NCBI RefSeq assembly: GCF_041438805.1
Contig: NZ_CP109190.1
Span: 5,208,001-5,272,000, forward strand
Direction of reading: 5' to 3'
Length of the DNA: 64,000 bases
Origin: Streptomyces sp. NBC_01707
Lineage (GTDB): Bacteria > Actinomycetota > Actinomycetes > Streptomycetales > Streptomycetaceae
The notes under the pieces were generated by a model. The model searched no databases. It was not told the origin of the DNA and saw only the letters and a program-made list of their open reading frames with translations. Shown in pieces: positions 54,427-63,252 of the stretch. Made by a program: the position numbers and the translations under genes. The number at the start of each line of letters is the position of its first letter. Position 1 is the first letter of the stretch.

Positions 54427-54894
54427 CTAACGACGGACGCTGCGGCTGAGCCAGGGCGACAGAGTTCCGCGCGGCACGAGCTCCTTGTAGGTCTCGTCGC
54501 CGGGCAGCGGGACGATCAGCCACCATCCGGGCGGGAAGACCGTGCCTTTCACGTGGGCCGTCCCGGAGTGGACCGCCCGCAGGAAGGCGGGCACGGCGTC
54601 GCGTGGGACGTCGGGGAACTCGATGCCGTCGACAGTGATCTTCGCGTCGTCGTCGGGGAAGACCTGGACGGTGACGGCCGGGAAGCCGCTGAGCTCGACA
54701 AACGCCTCGTGCGGCAGCGAGCCGTCCGGATCGATGACCGAGAACGCGCCGGCGGAAGTACGCCGCGAGACCTGGTCGGCGCCGATCTCATCGGTGGTCC
54801 GCACCTCCAGGTCGAATTGGCGGGCGACCTCGCGGATCGCTACGACTACGGCTTCGGTGCTGGCGAAGCGGAGGCGGCACATGCTCACGATCAT
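54427..54894 (-). CDS. Conserved hypothetical protein
   Basis: A 155-residue soluble protein without recognised motifs. It has a helical start (TEAVVVAIREVARQFDLEVRT) and strands around FSVIDPDGSLPHEAFVELSGFPAVTVQVFPDDDAKITVDGIEF. The C-terminal WLIVPLPGDETYKELVPRGTLSPWLSRSVRR ends the protein. It has typical Streptomyces coding composition. The start may be ATG 54894 or ATG 54882. It lies downstream of kptA on the same strand (101 bp). Confidence 0.68.
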   Translation of the reverse strand: MIVSMCRLRFASTEAVVVAIREVARQFDLEVRTTDEIGADQVSRRTSAGAFSVIDPDGSLPHEAFVELSGFPAVTVQVFPDDDAKITVDGIEFPDVPRDAVPAFLRAVHSGTAHVKGTVFPPGWWLIVPLPGDETYKELVPRGTLSPWLSRSVRR

Positions 54895-54995
54895 GCCGGT
54901 GTGCCGACCGCTGCGCCGGTCGATGCCGCCGGTCGGTCGCGGGCTCGGTGTGGTGGGGTGGCGACGCGAGCGGACCTGTTCGGGGCCGTTCGGAG

Positions 54996-55538
54996 TCAGC
55001 CGGGGAAGCGCAGGAACTCGGGCGGTACCGCCTCCGTGAGCCAGACCCCGTTCGCGCTGACGTAGAAGACATGACCCGCCCGGTACATCGCGGCCGTGTC
55101 CACAGAGAGGACGACGGGCCGCCCGCGCCGGGCGCCGACACGGGTCGCCGTCTCGCGGTCGGACGAGAGGTGGACGTGTCGTCGGTTCATGGGGCGCAGC
55201 CCCTCGGTACGGATCGCGTCCAGGGCGCGGCCCACCGTGCCGTGGTAGAGGTACGAGGGCGGCTCGACCGGCGGCAGATCGAGGTCCACCGGGACGGTGT
55301 GGCCCTGGCTCGCCCGGATGCGGTCGCCCTCGATGGCGTAACGCTGTTTGTCGTTGACCGCGACGACATGGTCGAGCTCGGCCCGGGTGATGGGGAAGTT
55401 GTGCCGGGCCGTGGCGCGGAGGAGGTCGTCGATCGACACCCAGCCGTTCGCATCGAGAGTGAGACCGATCCGCTCCGGTTGATGCCGAAGGTGTTTCGAA
55501 AGGTATTTGGACACCTTGACCGTGCGTCTTTCATCCAT
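54996..55538 (-). CDS. kptA: RNA 2'-phosphotransferase (Tpt1/KptA family)
   Basis: A 180-residue enzyme of the family that removes an internal RNA 2'-phosphate using NAD+. The family signature residues are seen in KVSKYLSKHLRHQPERIGL (about 7-25), GWVSIDDLL, YAIEGDRIRASQGHTVPVDL, YLYHGTVGRALDAI, GLRPMNRRHVHLS and RRGRPVVLSVDTAAM. Bacteria that lack the eukaryotic tRNA ligase pathway have no known need for it, so the natural substrate is open; RNA capping by ADP-ribosylation is one reported in vitro side activity of the family. ATG 55538. A pair of DnaA boxes lies upstream. Confidence 0.92.
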   Translation of the reverse strand: MDERRTVKVSKYLSKHLRHQPERIGLTLDANGWVSIDDLLRATARHNFPITRAELDHVVAVNDKQRYAIEGDRIRASQGHTVPVDLDLPPVEPPSYLYHGTVGRALDAIRTEGLRPMNRRHVHLSSDRETATRVGARRGRPVVLSVDTAAMYRAGHVFYVSANGVWLTEAVPPEFLRFPG

Positions 55539-55639
55539 CCCGCAAGAGTGCCCGTGGTGATCTCGTCGGCGCATCCGGATTTGCTCAGGATTCACACCGG
55601 CGATTTTCGCCCAGAGGTTTGATCCCCAGTCAACTAGAC

Positions 55640-55673
55640 GTATCCACAGGCGATTTGATGATTCTGTGGACAA
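55640..55673. promoter_or_regulatory. Pair of convergent DnaA-box-like sites
   Basis: GTATCCACA (55640-55648) and, on the opposite strand, an exact TTGTCCACA (55665-55673) lie in the 147-bp gap between kptA and the MerR gene. Confidence 0.5.
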
Positions 55674-55685
55674 GTGCAGGCGTAA

Positions 55686-56660
55686 TCAACCCATTTGGTC
55701 AACTCGCCTGGATTCGGCATGTGATGTGGCAAGTGCATCCAATGTCCTTGCCTGAACCTCACGTTCGGTGGCAGCAGCGATGAAGGCCGCGACATTCTGC
55801 GGTCCAACAAGCCGTTGGACAGCCCCTATTGTGTCCGGCGGCAGCAGCACGGGGCGGGGCTCACTCGCTGCGGGATACAAGCCGTTGGGTACGCCCGCCC
55901 CGAGGTGATGCTGCAGATGACGAGTGGCGAACGTCCGCATGGCGCGTGCCAGTTCGGCATCGACCGTCTGCTGGGCGAGCGGGCGTAGTCGCCGCACGAG
56001 CTCCGCGGCTTCGGCCGCATCCGCGTCCGTCGGTGGACGATGGCCGAGGTAACGCGCGAACACATGCTCCGTGGTGAACTCCAGGAACCGGGAGGCGATG
56101 TGTTCGACCTGTCCGCGAAGTTCCCTCAGATGGACCGAGATTGCTGTCAGCGGTACGCCGGCTCCATGCAACTCGACAGCCACCGACAGCTCTTGTGGAC
56201 TCGGCACCAGGAATTCGTCGGGCCGGCCCGGGATCGGCTCGAGCACACCGAGCTCGACCGCCTCGGCGACCGCCTGGTCGTCCTGCGCACCGCCGAACCT
56301 CCTGTGCAGCTCGTCCCGGGAGATCCGGTCGGCCTGTTCGTCCGTCCATGGCCCCTGCACCTCGGCGACGAGCCCGAGCACCCCGCCGAGACCGCGGCCC
56401 GCGTCCCACGCCTCCAGCAGTTCCTTGATGCTGGCCAGCGTGTAGCCGCGGTCCAGCAGGTCGGCGATCTGCCGGAGCCGGGCAAGATGCGCGTCCCCGT
56501 ACATATTGGCCCGGCCGCGCCGCTCCGGTGTCGGCAACAGCCCCCGGTCCTGGTAGGCCCGGATCGTGCGGACCGTGGCGCCGCTCGCATGCGCCAGGTC
56601 CTCGATCCGGTACTCGGCGGCGGACCGGCTGCTCACCGCCGACGTTGCCTGCCCGTTCAC
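55686..56660 (-). CDS. MerR family regulator with long C-terminal domain
   Basis: A 324-residue protein, much longer than simple MerR sensors. The DNA-binding head is YRIEDLAHASGATVRTIRAYQDRGLLPTPERRGRANMYGDAHLARLRQIADLLDRGYTLASIKELLEAW (about 16-84). The remaining 240 residues are helical and unlike known metal sites, perhaps a ligand- or protein-binding domain. GTG 56660 overlaps the TGA of the upstream EphD-like gene (GTGA), so it is translationally coupled. It is the third gene of the M24-EphD-MerR operon and probably its regulator. Confidence 0.87.
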   Translation of the reverse strand: MNGQATSAVSSRSAAEYRIEDLAHASGATVRTIRAYQDRGLLPTPERRGRANMYGDAHLARLRQIADLLDRGYTLASIKELLEAWDAGRGLGGVLGLVAEVQGPWTDEQADRISRDELHRRFGGAQDDQAVAEAVELGVLEPIPGRPDEFLVPSPQELSVAVELHGAGVPLTAISVHLRELRGQVEHIASRFLEFTTEHVFARYLGHRPPTDADAAEAAELVRRLRPLAQQTVDAELARAMRTFATRHLQHHLGAGVPNGLYPAASEPRPVLLPPDTIGAVQRLVGPQNVAAFIAAATEREVQARTLDALATSHAESRRVDQMG

Positions 56661-58438
56661 AGCGGCGGCTTCAGCCGGGCGATCCCGCGCAGTGCGCTGG
56701 GGCTGAACCTGGACAGGAACCGGGCGGCGCGGGCCTCCGGTGTCACCGGCACCACGGCCCGGTTGTGCACCACGGCCTCGATGATCGCGTCGGCAACCTT
56801 CTCCGGGGGGTAGTTGCGCAGCCCGTACAGCCGCCCGGTCCGTTCCTGCAGCCGCTTCTCCTCGGCGGCATCGGCTCCGGCGAAGCGCGTCGTCGCTGTG
56901 ATGTTGGTGTTCACGACACCGGGGCAGATCGCGCTGACCCCGATCGAGCGCTCGGCCAGTTCGGCGCGCAAGCACTCGCTGAGCATCAGCACGGCCGCCT
57001 TGGAGGTGCTGTACGCGGGCAGTGCCCGGGACGGCTGATACGCAGCGGCGGATGCGGTGTTGACGATATGGCCGCCCTGGCCGCGCTCGGCCATCTGCTT
57101 GCCGAAGATCCGGCAGCCGTGGATGACACCCCACAGATTGACGTCGAGGACGTTCTTCCACTCCTCGCTCGTGGTCTCCAGGAAGGAGCCCGACAGTCCG
57201 ATCCCGGCGTTGTTGACCAGGACGTCGACGATGCCGTACTCGGACGCGACCTTCTCGGCGAGCTTCTCCATCGCCAGCTCGTCGCTGACGTCGACCGCCT
57301 CGCCCCAGGCCGCGGGGGACCCGATCAGACGGGCCAACTCGGCTGTTCTGGCCACCCCTTCCGCGTCCCGGTCCACGGCCACCACCCGGGCGCCGGCCTC
57401 GGCGAAGGCGAACGCGGTGGCCCGTCCGATACCGCCGGCCGCGCCCGTCACCAGCACCAGTTGTCCGCCGAACCGGTCCGCGTGCGCCCCGGTCGGTGCG
57501 GGGTCCTGGAGCGGCCGCCCGCCCTCCTGGGCCGACTCGTTACCGGCTACGAACTCGCTGATCCACGAAGCCAGCTGGTCCGGTCGGGTGCGTGGTACCC
57601 AGTGCTTGGCGGGCAGGGTGCGCCGCACCAATTGCGGTACCCACAGCTCCAGTTGGTCGTAGAGCCGCTCCGAAAGGAAAATGTCACCGGTCGGTGTGAT
57701 CAGCTGGACCGGCACATGTGCGAAAGCGTCTTCCCGCGGCCTGCGCAGCCTGGCACGGACATTGTCGCGGTAGAGCCAGGCGCCGTGCGCCGCGTCGTCC
57801 GGCAGGGACGGCGTCGGGTAGTCGCCTGCGGGCACGCTCTCCAGCCGCTGCAGTATCCGGGGCCACCGCTTGCCGAGGGGGCCGCGCCAGGCAAGCTCCG
57901 GCAGCACCGGGGTGTGCAGCATGTACACGTACCAGGACTTGGCGCCCTGGCCGAGAAGCTGCCCGATCCGGCGAGGGGTGGGCCGGGACATCCGCTGCTT
58001 GATCCAGTGCCCGAAGTGGTCCAGGGAGGGGCCCGACATCGAGGTGAAGGAAGCGATGCGGCCCTCGGTGCGCTTGACCGTCGCGAACTCCCACGACTGG
58101 ACCGAACCCCAGTCGTGCCCGACCAGATGCACCGCCCGGTCCGGGCTCACCGCGTCGGCCACGGCCAGGAAGTCGTCGGTCAGCTTCTCCAGCGTGAATC
58201 CGCCGCGCAACGGCGCCGGAGCCGTCGACCGGCCGTGTCCCCGCACGTCGTACAGGACGACATGCCACTGCTCGGCCAGTCGTTCCGCGACCTCCGTCCA
58301 GACTTCCTTGCTGTCCGGGTAGCCGTGCACGAGCACGACCGTGGGACGGGTCTCGTCGCCCAGCTCGGCAACGCACAACTCGATCCCGCCGGTACGTACC
58401 CGGCGTTCGCGGATCCCCGGCACGTCCTGAAGACTCAC
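56657..58438 (-). CDS. EphD-like alpha/beta hydrolase - SDR fusion
   Basis: A 593-residue two-domain protein with the plan and length of mycobacterial EphD. The alpha/beta hydrolase (about 1-300) has VHGYPDSKEVW, nucleophile D109 in LVGHDWGS and the probable catalytic H279 (AKHWVP). An Asp nucleophile is typical of epoxide hydrolases. The short-chain dehydrogenase (about 325-593) has TGAAGGIGRA (331-340), NNAG (409-412) and catalytic Y476-x3-K480. Substrate is likely a lipid or terpenoid with epoxide and alcohol/ketone groups. GTG 58438 overlaps the M24 gene stop by four bases. Confidence 0.9.
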   Translation of the reverse strand: MSLQDVPGIRERRVRTGGIELCVAELGDETRPTVVLVHGYPDSKEVWTEVAERLAEQWHVVLYDVRGHGRSTAPAPLRGGFTLEKLTDDFLAVADAVSPDRAVHLVGHDWGSVQSWEFATVKRTEGRIASFTSMSGPSLDHFGHWIKQRMSRPTPRRIGQLLGQGAKSWYVYMLHTPVLPELAWRGPLGKRWPRILQRLESVPAGDYPTPSLPDDAAHGAWLYRDNVRARLRRPREDAFAHVPVQLITPTGDIFLSERLYDQLELWVPQLVRRTLPAKHWVPRTRPDQLASWISEFVAGNESAQEGGRPLQDPAPTGAHADRFGGQLVLVTGAAGGIGRATAFAFAEAGARVVAVDRDAEGVARTAELARLIGSPAAWGEAVDVSDELAMEKLAEKVASEYGIVDVLVNNAGIGLSGSFLETTSEEWKNVLDVNLWGVIHGCRIFGKQMAERGQGGHIVNTASAAAYQPSRALPAYSTSKAAVLMLSECLRAELAERSIGVSAICPGVVNTNITATTRFAGADAAEEKRLQERTGRLYGLRNYPPEKVADAIIEAVVHNRAVVPVTPEARAARFLSRFSPSALRGIARLKPPL

Positions 58439-59286
58439 GCCGCCACCCTCTCCTCGGCCCAGCGCCGCACATGCGGCAGATCGTCGTCCAGCCAGAAGGC
58501 GCTCTGTTCGGGGTCCTTGGAGTCGGTGACGACCAGGATCTCCTCGAACTTGGCGCCCGTTCCCTGGAATCCGAGATGAGGCTCGACCGCCCACAGCCCC
58601 GGTTGCGGCGGATGGTCGGAGAAGCTGTACGGGCTCCACAGCGGCGACCAGCCGTCCCGGTGCCCGTGCAGTGCATCGCTGAGCAGTCCCTTGAGCGACT
58701 GCGTACCGAACCCGAAGACACGCGGGGACCACCGGCGTTCGGCGACCCGGTCGATCTTGTGAGCGATGACTCCGAAGGGGTACGCGCGATGCCTGTTGGC
58801 ATACCCCTGCCTGATCATCAGGCGCTCGACGTCCTCATAGATCTCGCGCAGCGAACGCCGCTCGCGCACCTCGCCCAGAATCAGTGCTCGGTGGGCCTCC
58901 AGATCGGCGAGGAGCTTGTCGTGCAGCGGGTTGAGCCCGAGGCAGCCGGAGTATCCGATGTCCGCGGTGAACCCCTTGTACACCGGGGCCATGTCGAGGA
59001 TGAACGGCATCCCCGGCTCCAGCTTCCGGTTGGTCGGGAAGAACTGCAGCGGCACCTTGAAACCGGCGAACGCCGTACGGTCCCCGAACCAGGCGAACGG
59101 GAGATGGAACCAGTCCCGCACCCCGCGCTCGCGCAGCCACTCCCGCTGCATCCGGGCCGCCTCGCGCTCCGTCACACCCGGTTCGAGCCGGGCGGCGACC
59201 GCCTCCGCGCATTCGTACGCGAGGCGCTGCACCTCTCTGAACCCCTGGAGATCCGGGGCCGTCGCGTCCTTCACCGATGAGGCCAT
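58435..59286 (-). CDS. M24 family metallopeptidase-like protein
   Basis: A 283-residue pita-bread-fold protein (aminopeptidase P/creatinase group). Metal-ligand regions are FILDMAPVYKGFTADIGYSG (two Asp), HRAYPFGVIAHKI (His) and LWAVEPHLGFQGTGAKFEEILVVT (two Glu). Part of the canonical set looks replaced, so peptidase activity is not certain. Prolidase or C-N/C-O lyase-type activity is possible. ATG 59286. It is the first gene of the coupled operon; a near-palindrome 44-61 bp upstream is a likely MerR site. Confidence 0.85.
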   Translation of the reverse strand: MASSVKDATAPDLQGFREVQRLAYECAEAVAARLEPGVTEREAARMQREWLRERGVRDWFHLPFAWFGDRTAFAGFKVPLQFFPTNRKLEPGMPFILDMAPVYKGFTADIGYSGCLGLNPLHDKLLADLEAHRALILGEVRERRSLREIYEDVERLMIRQGYANRHRAYPFGVIAHKIDRVAERRWSPRVFGFGTQSLKGLLSDALHGHRDGWSPLWSPYSFSDHPPQPGLWAVEPHLGFQGTGAKFEEILVVTDSKDPEQSAFWLDDDLPHVRRWAEERVAA

Positions 59287-59606
59287 GCCACCGTCCGTCC
59301 CATGCCGTGTGCGGTACGTGCTCGTAACGTGACATTGATGAATGTGACAATGCTCAGCGGCTACGTCAAGGGGTGTGCGCAGACCTGTGGACAACTCCAG
59401 GAGCACCCGCATCGGCCCGCCCCCGACCCCGCCCCCCGACCCCACCGCCGGCCTTCGTCCCTCTGTCCTCCCTCGCCCCAGTTTTCGTCGCGCTCGGCCG
59501 TCCTCCTCCGTGAGGTCCCCCTACGGGTCCGTACGACTGGAGTCTGATGCGGATCCAACCGCCTGGTCTGACGACCGATGTGGCCCGCGCCACTACCTTC
59601 GAGTAC
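59287..59606. other. 320-bp divergent gap, M24 operon / ABC operon
   Basis: No gene is supported. It holds the dyad at 59330-59347, an exact DnaA box on the minus strand (TTGTCCACA, 59386-59394), and a C-rich tract (about 59400-59470). The ABC operon promoter should lie after 59500. Confidence 0.45.
59330..59347. promoter_or_regulatory. Near-palindrome, candidate MerR site
   Basis: TGACATT (59330-59336), GATG, AATGTGA (59341-59347): an inverted repeat with one mismatch, 44-61 bp upstream of the M24 gene. Overlapping it, GTGACA recurs in direct orientation. It resembles the long dyad sites between -35 and -10 used by MerR proteins. Confidence 0.45.
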
Positions 59607-60626
59607 GTGACTGTGATCGCAACCGAAAGCCTGAGCAAGCGGTTCCCCCGGGTGACCGCCCTTGACCGGCTCTCCCTGGACATCGGGCCCGGTGTAACCG
59701 GCCTGGTGGGTGCCAATGGAGCCGGCAAGTCCACACTGATCAAGATCCTGCTGGGTCTGTCCCCCGCCACCGAAGGCCGGGCCGCGGTGCTCGGGCTGGA
59801 CGTCGCCACCAGTGGCGCCGCCATCCGGGAACGGGTCGGCTACATGCCCGAGCACGACTGCCTGCCGCCGGACGTCTCGGCCACCGAGTTCGTCGTCCAC
59901 ATGGCGCGGATGTCCGGCCTGCCGCCGACGGCGGCGCGCGAGCGCACCGCCGACACCCTGCGCCATGTGGGGCTGTACGAGGAGCGCTACCGCCCCATCG
60001 GTGGCTACTCGACCGGTATGAAGCAGCGTGTGAAGCTGGCTCAGGCGCTGGTCCACGACCCGCAACTGGTCCTCCTCGACGAGCCGACCAACGGACTGGA
60101 CCCGGTCGGGCGGGACGAGATGCTCGGCCTGATCCGCCGCATCCACACCGACTTCGGCATCTCGGTCCTGGTGACCTCGCACCTCCTGGGCGAGCTGGAG
60201 CGTACCTGTGACCATGTCGTCGTCATCGACGGCGGCGCGCTGCTGCGGTCCAGCTCCACCAGCGATTTCACCCAGACCACCACGACCCTCGCGGTCGAGG
60301 TCACCGACAGCGACACCCACCCGGACGGCACAGACGCGCTGCGCCGGGCGCTGACGGCGGCCGGGGTCAGGCTCGTGGGCCGCGACGGGATCGAGGCCGA
60401 CAGTCTGCCCGGCGCCGGGCACATCCTGTTGATCGAGGCCACCGGCGAGGAGACGTACGACGTCGTCCGCGACAGCGTCGCCGGGCTCGGACTCGGACTC
60501 GTACGGATGGAACAGCGACGCCACCACATCGCCGAGGTCTTCCGTACCGAAGGCACCACAGAGGCAGCGGAGACAGCCCTGGCCGGCGCCGCACAGCAGA
60601 AGGGGAGCGGTCACGATGAGCACTGA
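59607..60626 (+). CDS. ABC transporter ATP-binding protein (module 1)
   Basis: A 339-residue ATPase: Walker A GANGAGKST, Q-loop VGYMPEHDCL, signature YSTGMKQRVKLAQAL, Walker B LVLLDEPTNGLD, and H-switch VTSHLL. A C-terminal domain of about 110 residues follows, as in ABC-2 exporter ATPases. GTG 59607 (MTVIATESLSKRF) is chosen over the in-frame ATG 59547 because the conserved part begins here. It overlaps the permease gene by 11 bp. Substrate unknown. Confidence 0.9.
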   Translation: MTVIATESLSKRFPRVTALDRLSLDIGPGVTGLVGANGAGKSTLIKILLGLSPATEGRAAVLGLDVATSGAAIRERVGYMPEHDCLPPDVSATEFVVHMARMSGLPPTAARERTADTLRHVGLYEERYRPIGGYSTGMKQRVKLAQALVHDPQLVLLDEPTNGLDPVGRDEMLGLIRRIHTDFGISVLVTSHLLGELERTCDHVVVIDGGALLRSSSTSDFTQTTTTLAVEVTDSDTHPDGTDALRRALTAAGVRLVGRDGIEADSLPGAGHILLIEATGEETYDVVRDSVAGLGLGLVRMEQRRHHIAEVFRTEGTTEAAETALAGAAQQKGSGHDEH

Positions 60627-61524
60627 GACCGGGGCCGTGACCGGGAACGAGACCTCCCGGATCCACAACATCGGGTACCGCTCCTACGACGGCCCGCGCC
60701 TGGGCCGCGCCTATGCCCGCCGCTCGCTCTACTCGCAGTCCCTGCGGGGCTCCTTCGGACTGGGTCGTTCAGTCAAGTCCAAGGTGCTGCCGATGCTGCT
60801 CTTCGGTGTGATGTGCCTGGTCGCCCTGATCATCGTGGCCGTCGCCATGGCCGCCCCCGACGCGACGAAACTCGCGATGAAGTACACGGACTTTGCGATC
60901 TATCTGCAGGCCGTCATCGGCCTGTTCATCGCTTCGCAGGCGCCGCAGTCCGTTTCCCGGGACCTCCGTTTCAAGAGTGTCCCCCTCTACTTCTCGCGGC
61001 CCATCGAGCGGGCCGACTATGTCGTCGCCAAGTACGCCGCCATGGCATCCGCCCTGTTCATCCTGACCGTGGCGCCGCTGCTGGTGATGTACGTGGGCGC
61101 CCTGCTGGCGAAGTTCGACTTCGCCGACCAGACCAAGTGGTTCGGGCAGGGAGTGGCGTCGGTGGCGCTGCTCTCCGTGCTCTTCGCCGGGCTCGGTCTG
61201 GTCGTCGCCGCACTGACACCGCGCCGCGGCTTCGGTGTCGCGGCGGTGATCGCCGTCCTGACCATCTCGTTCGGAGCGGTCTCCACGGTCCAGGCCATCG
61301 CCTGGGAGACGGGCTCGTCGGGCGCGGTGCAGTGGCTGGGGCTCTTCTCGCCCATCACGCTGATCGGCGGCGTCCAGACCGCGTTCCTCGATGCCACCTC
61401 CGCCTTCCCCGGAGGGGAAGGACCGGGCGCCGGGGCAGGTGTGGTGTATCTGATCGTTGTTCTCGCGCTTGTCGCCGGCTCGTACGCCGTACTGATGCGC
61501 CGCTACCGGAGGGTCGGGCTGTGA
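60616..61524 (+). CDS. ABC-2 type permease (module 1)
   Basis: A 302-residue membrane protein with six hydrophobic segments. RIHNIGYRSYDGPRLGRAYARRSLYSQSLRGSFGLGR precedes helix 1, as in the actinobacterial ABC-2 permease family. SVPLYFSRPIERADYVVAKYAAMASALFILTVAPLLVMYVGAL is characteristic of the loop between helices. It partners the ATPase encoded immediately upstream. The stop overlaps the next GTG (GTGA). Confidence 0.88.
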   Translation: MSTETGAVTGNETSRIHNIGYRSYDGPRLGRAYARRSLYSQSLRGSFGLGRSVKSKVLPMLLFGVMCLVALIIVAVAMAAPDATKLAMKYTDFAIYLQAVIGLFIASQAPQSVSRDLRFKSVPLYFSRPIERADYVVAKYAAMASALFILTVAPLLVMYVGALLAKFDFADQTKWFGQGVASVALLSVLFAGLGLVVAALTPRRGFGVAAVIAVLTISFGAVSTVQAIAWETGSSGAVQWLGLFSPITLIGGVQTAFLDATSAFPGGEGPGAGAGVVYLIVVLALVAGSYAVLMRRYRRVGL

Positions 61525-62432
61525 CCACCATCGAGATCGACCACACCTCGCGCTGGTTCGGCAATGTGGTCGCCGTCAACGACGTCAGCATGACCGTGGG
61601 CCCCGGTGTGACCGGGCTGCTCGGCCCCAACGGGGCAGGGAAGTCCACGCTGATCAACATGATGGCGGGGTTCCTTGCTCCGTCGACGGGCAAGGTCACG
61701 CTCGACGGCGCACTGATCTGGCGCAACGAGGCGGTGTACCGGCAGATCGGCATCGTGCCGGAGCGGGAGGGGATGTACGACTTCCTCACCGGCCGCGAAT
61801 TCGTCGTCGCCAATGCGGAACTGCACGGACTCGGTGATGCGGCGGCGCGCAAGGCGCTGGCCACGGTCGAGATGGAATACGCGCAGGACCGCAAGATCTC
61901 CACGTACAGCAAGGGCATGCGCCAGCGCGTGAAGATGGCGTCCGCGCTGGTCCACGAGCCGTCGGTGCTGCTCCTCGACGAGCCGTTCAACGGGATGGAC
62001 CCGCGGCAGCGGATGCAGCTGATGGAACTGCTGCGGCGGATGGGCGCCGAAGGCCGTACGGTCCTGTTCTCCTCCCACATCCTCGAAGAGGTCGAGCAAC
62101 TCGCCTCGCACATCGAGGTGATCGTGGCCGGACGGCATGCGGCGTCCGGTGACTTCCGGAAGATCCGCCGGCTGATGACGGACCGCCCGCACCGCTATCT
62201 CGTACGGTCCAGCGACGACCGCGCACTCGCTGCCGCGCTCATCGCCGACCCGTCGACGGCCGGGATCGAGGTCGACCTGGGCGAACAGGCCCTGCGCATC
62301 CAGGCGGTCGACTTCGGACGATTCACCACGCTGCTCCCGAAGGTCGCGCGTGAACACGGCATCCGTCTGCTGACCGTCTCACCGTCCGACGAGTCCCTCG
62401 AATCGGTCTTTTCCTATCTCGTAGCGGCCTGA
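61521..62432 (+). CDS. ABC transporter ATP-binding protein (module 2)
   Basis: A 303-residue ATPase: Walker A GPNGAGKST, Q-loop IGIVPEREGM, signature YSKGMRQRVKMASAL, Walker B VLLLDEPFNGMD, and SSHILEEVE. It is clearly paralogous to module 1, with a different C-terminal part. GTG 61521 overlaps the permease stop. It is followed 30 bp later by its own permease. Confidence 0.92.
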   Translation: MTTIEIDHTSRWFGNVVAVNDVSMTVGPGVTGLLGPNGAGKSTLINMMAGFLAPSTGKVTLDGALIWRNEAVYRQIGIVPEREGMYDFLTGREFVVANAELHGLGDAAARKALATVEMEYAQDRKISTYSKGMRQRVKMASALVHEPSVLLLDEPFNGMDPRQRMQLMELLRRMGAEGRTVLFSSHILEEVEQLASHIEVIVAGRHAASGDFRKIRRLMTDRPHRYLVRSSDDRALAAALIADPSTAGIEVDLGEQALRIQAVDFGRFTTLLPKVAREHGIRLLTVSPSDESLESVFSYLVAA

Positions 62433-62462
62433 GCAACGGCCTGAAAGGAGCTGTGAAGCGTC

Positions 62463-63182
62463 ATGTACAACCCCACAGTCGCCCGGCTCACCTACCGGGC
62501 CCTGCTCGGCCGGCGCCGGGCCGCGATCCTCTTCGTCCTGCCCGCGCTGCTGATCGTCATCGCCGTGGCGGTACGGATGTTCGCCGGGGCCGATGACCAG
62601 GTCGCCGCCAATGTGCTGGGCGGTTTCGCCATCGCCACAATGGTGCCGTTGATCGGCGTGATCGCCGGTACGGGGGCCATCGGACCGGAGATCGACGACG
62701 GATCGATCGTCTATCTGCTGGCCAAGCCGGTGAAACGGCCGACGATCATCTTCACCAAGCTGATCGTGGCGATCGCAGTGACCATGGTCTTCTCCGCCCT
62801 GCCGACATTCGTCGCGGGCCTGATCCTCAATGGCAACGGCCAGCAGATCGCGGTGGCGTACACGATCGCGGCGCTGGTCGCCTCGATCGCGTACAGCGCG
62901 CTCTTCCTGCTGCTCGGCACGGTCAGCAGGCACGCAGTGGTCCTCGGTCTGGTCTACGCGCTGGTCTGGGAGGCCCTCTTCGGCAGCTTCGTACCCGGAG
63001 CGCGCACGCTCAGCGTGCAGCAGTGGTCGCTCGCGCTCGCGCAGAAGGTCGGCGGGGAAGGTGCGATCACCTCCGACGTCGGACTGCCGCTCGCGACAGT
63101 CCTGCTGGCGGCGGTCACGGTGCTCGCCACCTGGTACGCGGGCCAGAAGCTGCGCACGCTGAAGCTCGCCGGCGAGGAGTGA
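62463..63182 (+). CDS. ABC-2 type permease (module 2)
   Basis: A 239-residue membrane protein with six helices (FVLPALLIVIAVAVRMFAG, VPLIGVIAGTGAIGPEIDDGSIVYLLAKPVKRPTII, LIVAIAVTMVFSALPTFVAGLIL, ...). It is shorter than the module 1 permease and only distantly similar. ATG 62463 follows AAAGGAGCTG. Last gene of the operon; a terminator follows. Confidence 0.9.
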   Translation: MYNPTVARLTYRALLGRRRAAILFVLPALLIVIAVAVRMFAGADDQVAANVLGGFAIATMVPLIGVIAGTGAIGPEIDDGSIVYLLAKPVKRPTIIFTKLIVAIAVTMVFSALPTFVAGLILNGNGQQIAVAYTIAALVASIAYSALFLLLGTVSRHAVVLGLVYALVWEALFGSFVPGARTLSVQQWSLALAQKVGGEGAITSDVGLPLATVLLAAVTVLATWYAGQKLRTLKLAGEE

Positions 63183-63217
63183 GCGGGAGCCCGTCGGATT
63201 CCCTTCGCATCTCGAAG

Positions 63218-63252
63218 GCGGCAACCCCCGTCCGGTGGGCGGGGGTTGCCGC
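63218..63252. terminator. Hairpin terminator after the ABC operon
   Basis: GCGGCAACCCCC (63218-63229) and GGGGGTTGCCGC (63241-63252) form a perfect stem; the flanking G/C extends it by one pair to leave a 9-nt loop. It lies 35 bp past the stop. Confidence 0.85.

Noticed and set aside
54546..54556. Partial parS match TTTCACGTGG
   Set aside because: Only the left half matches, and it lies inside a coding region.
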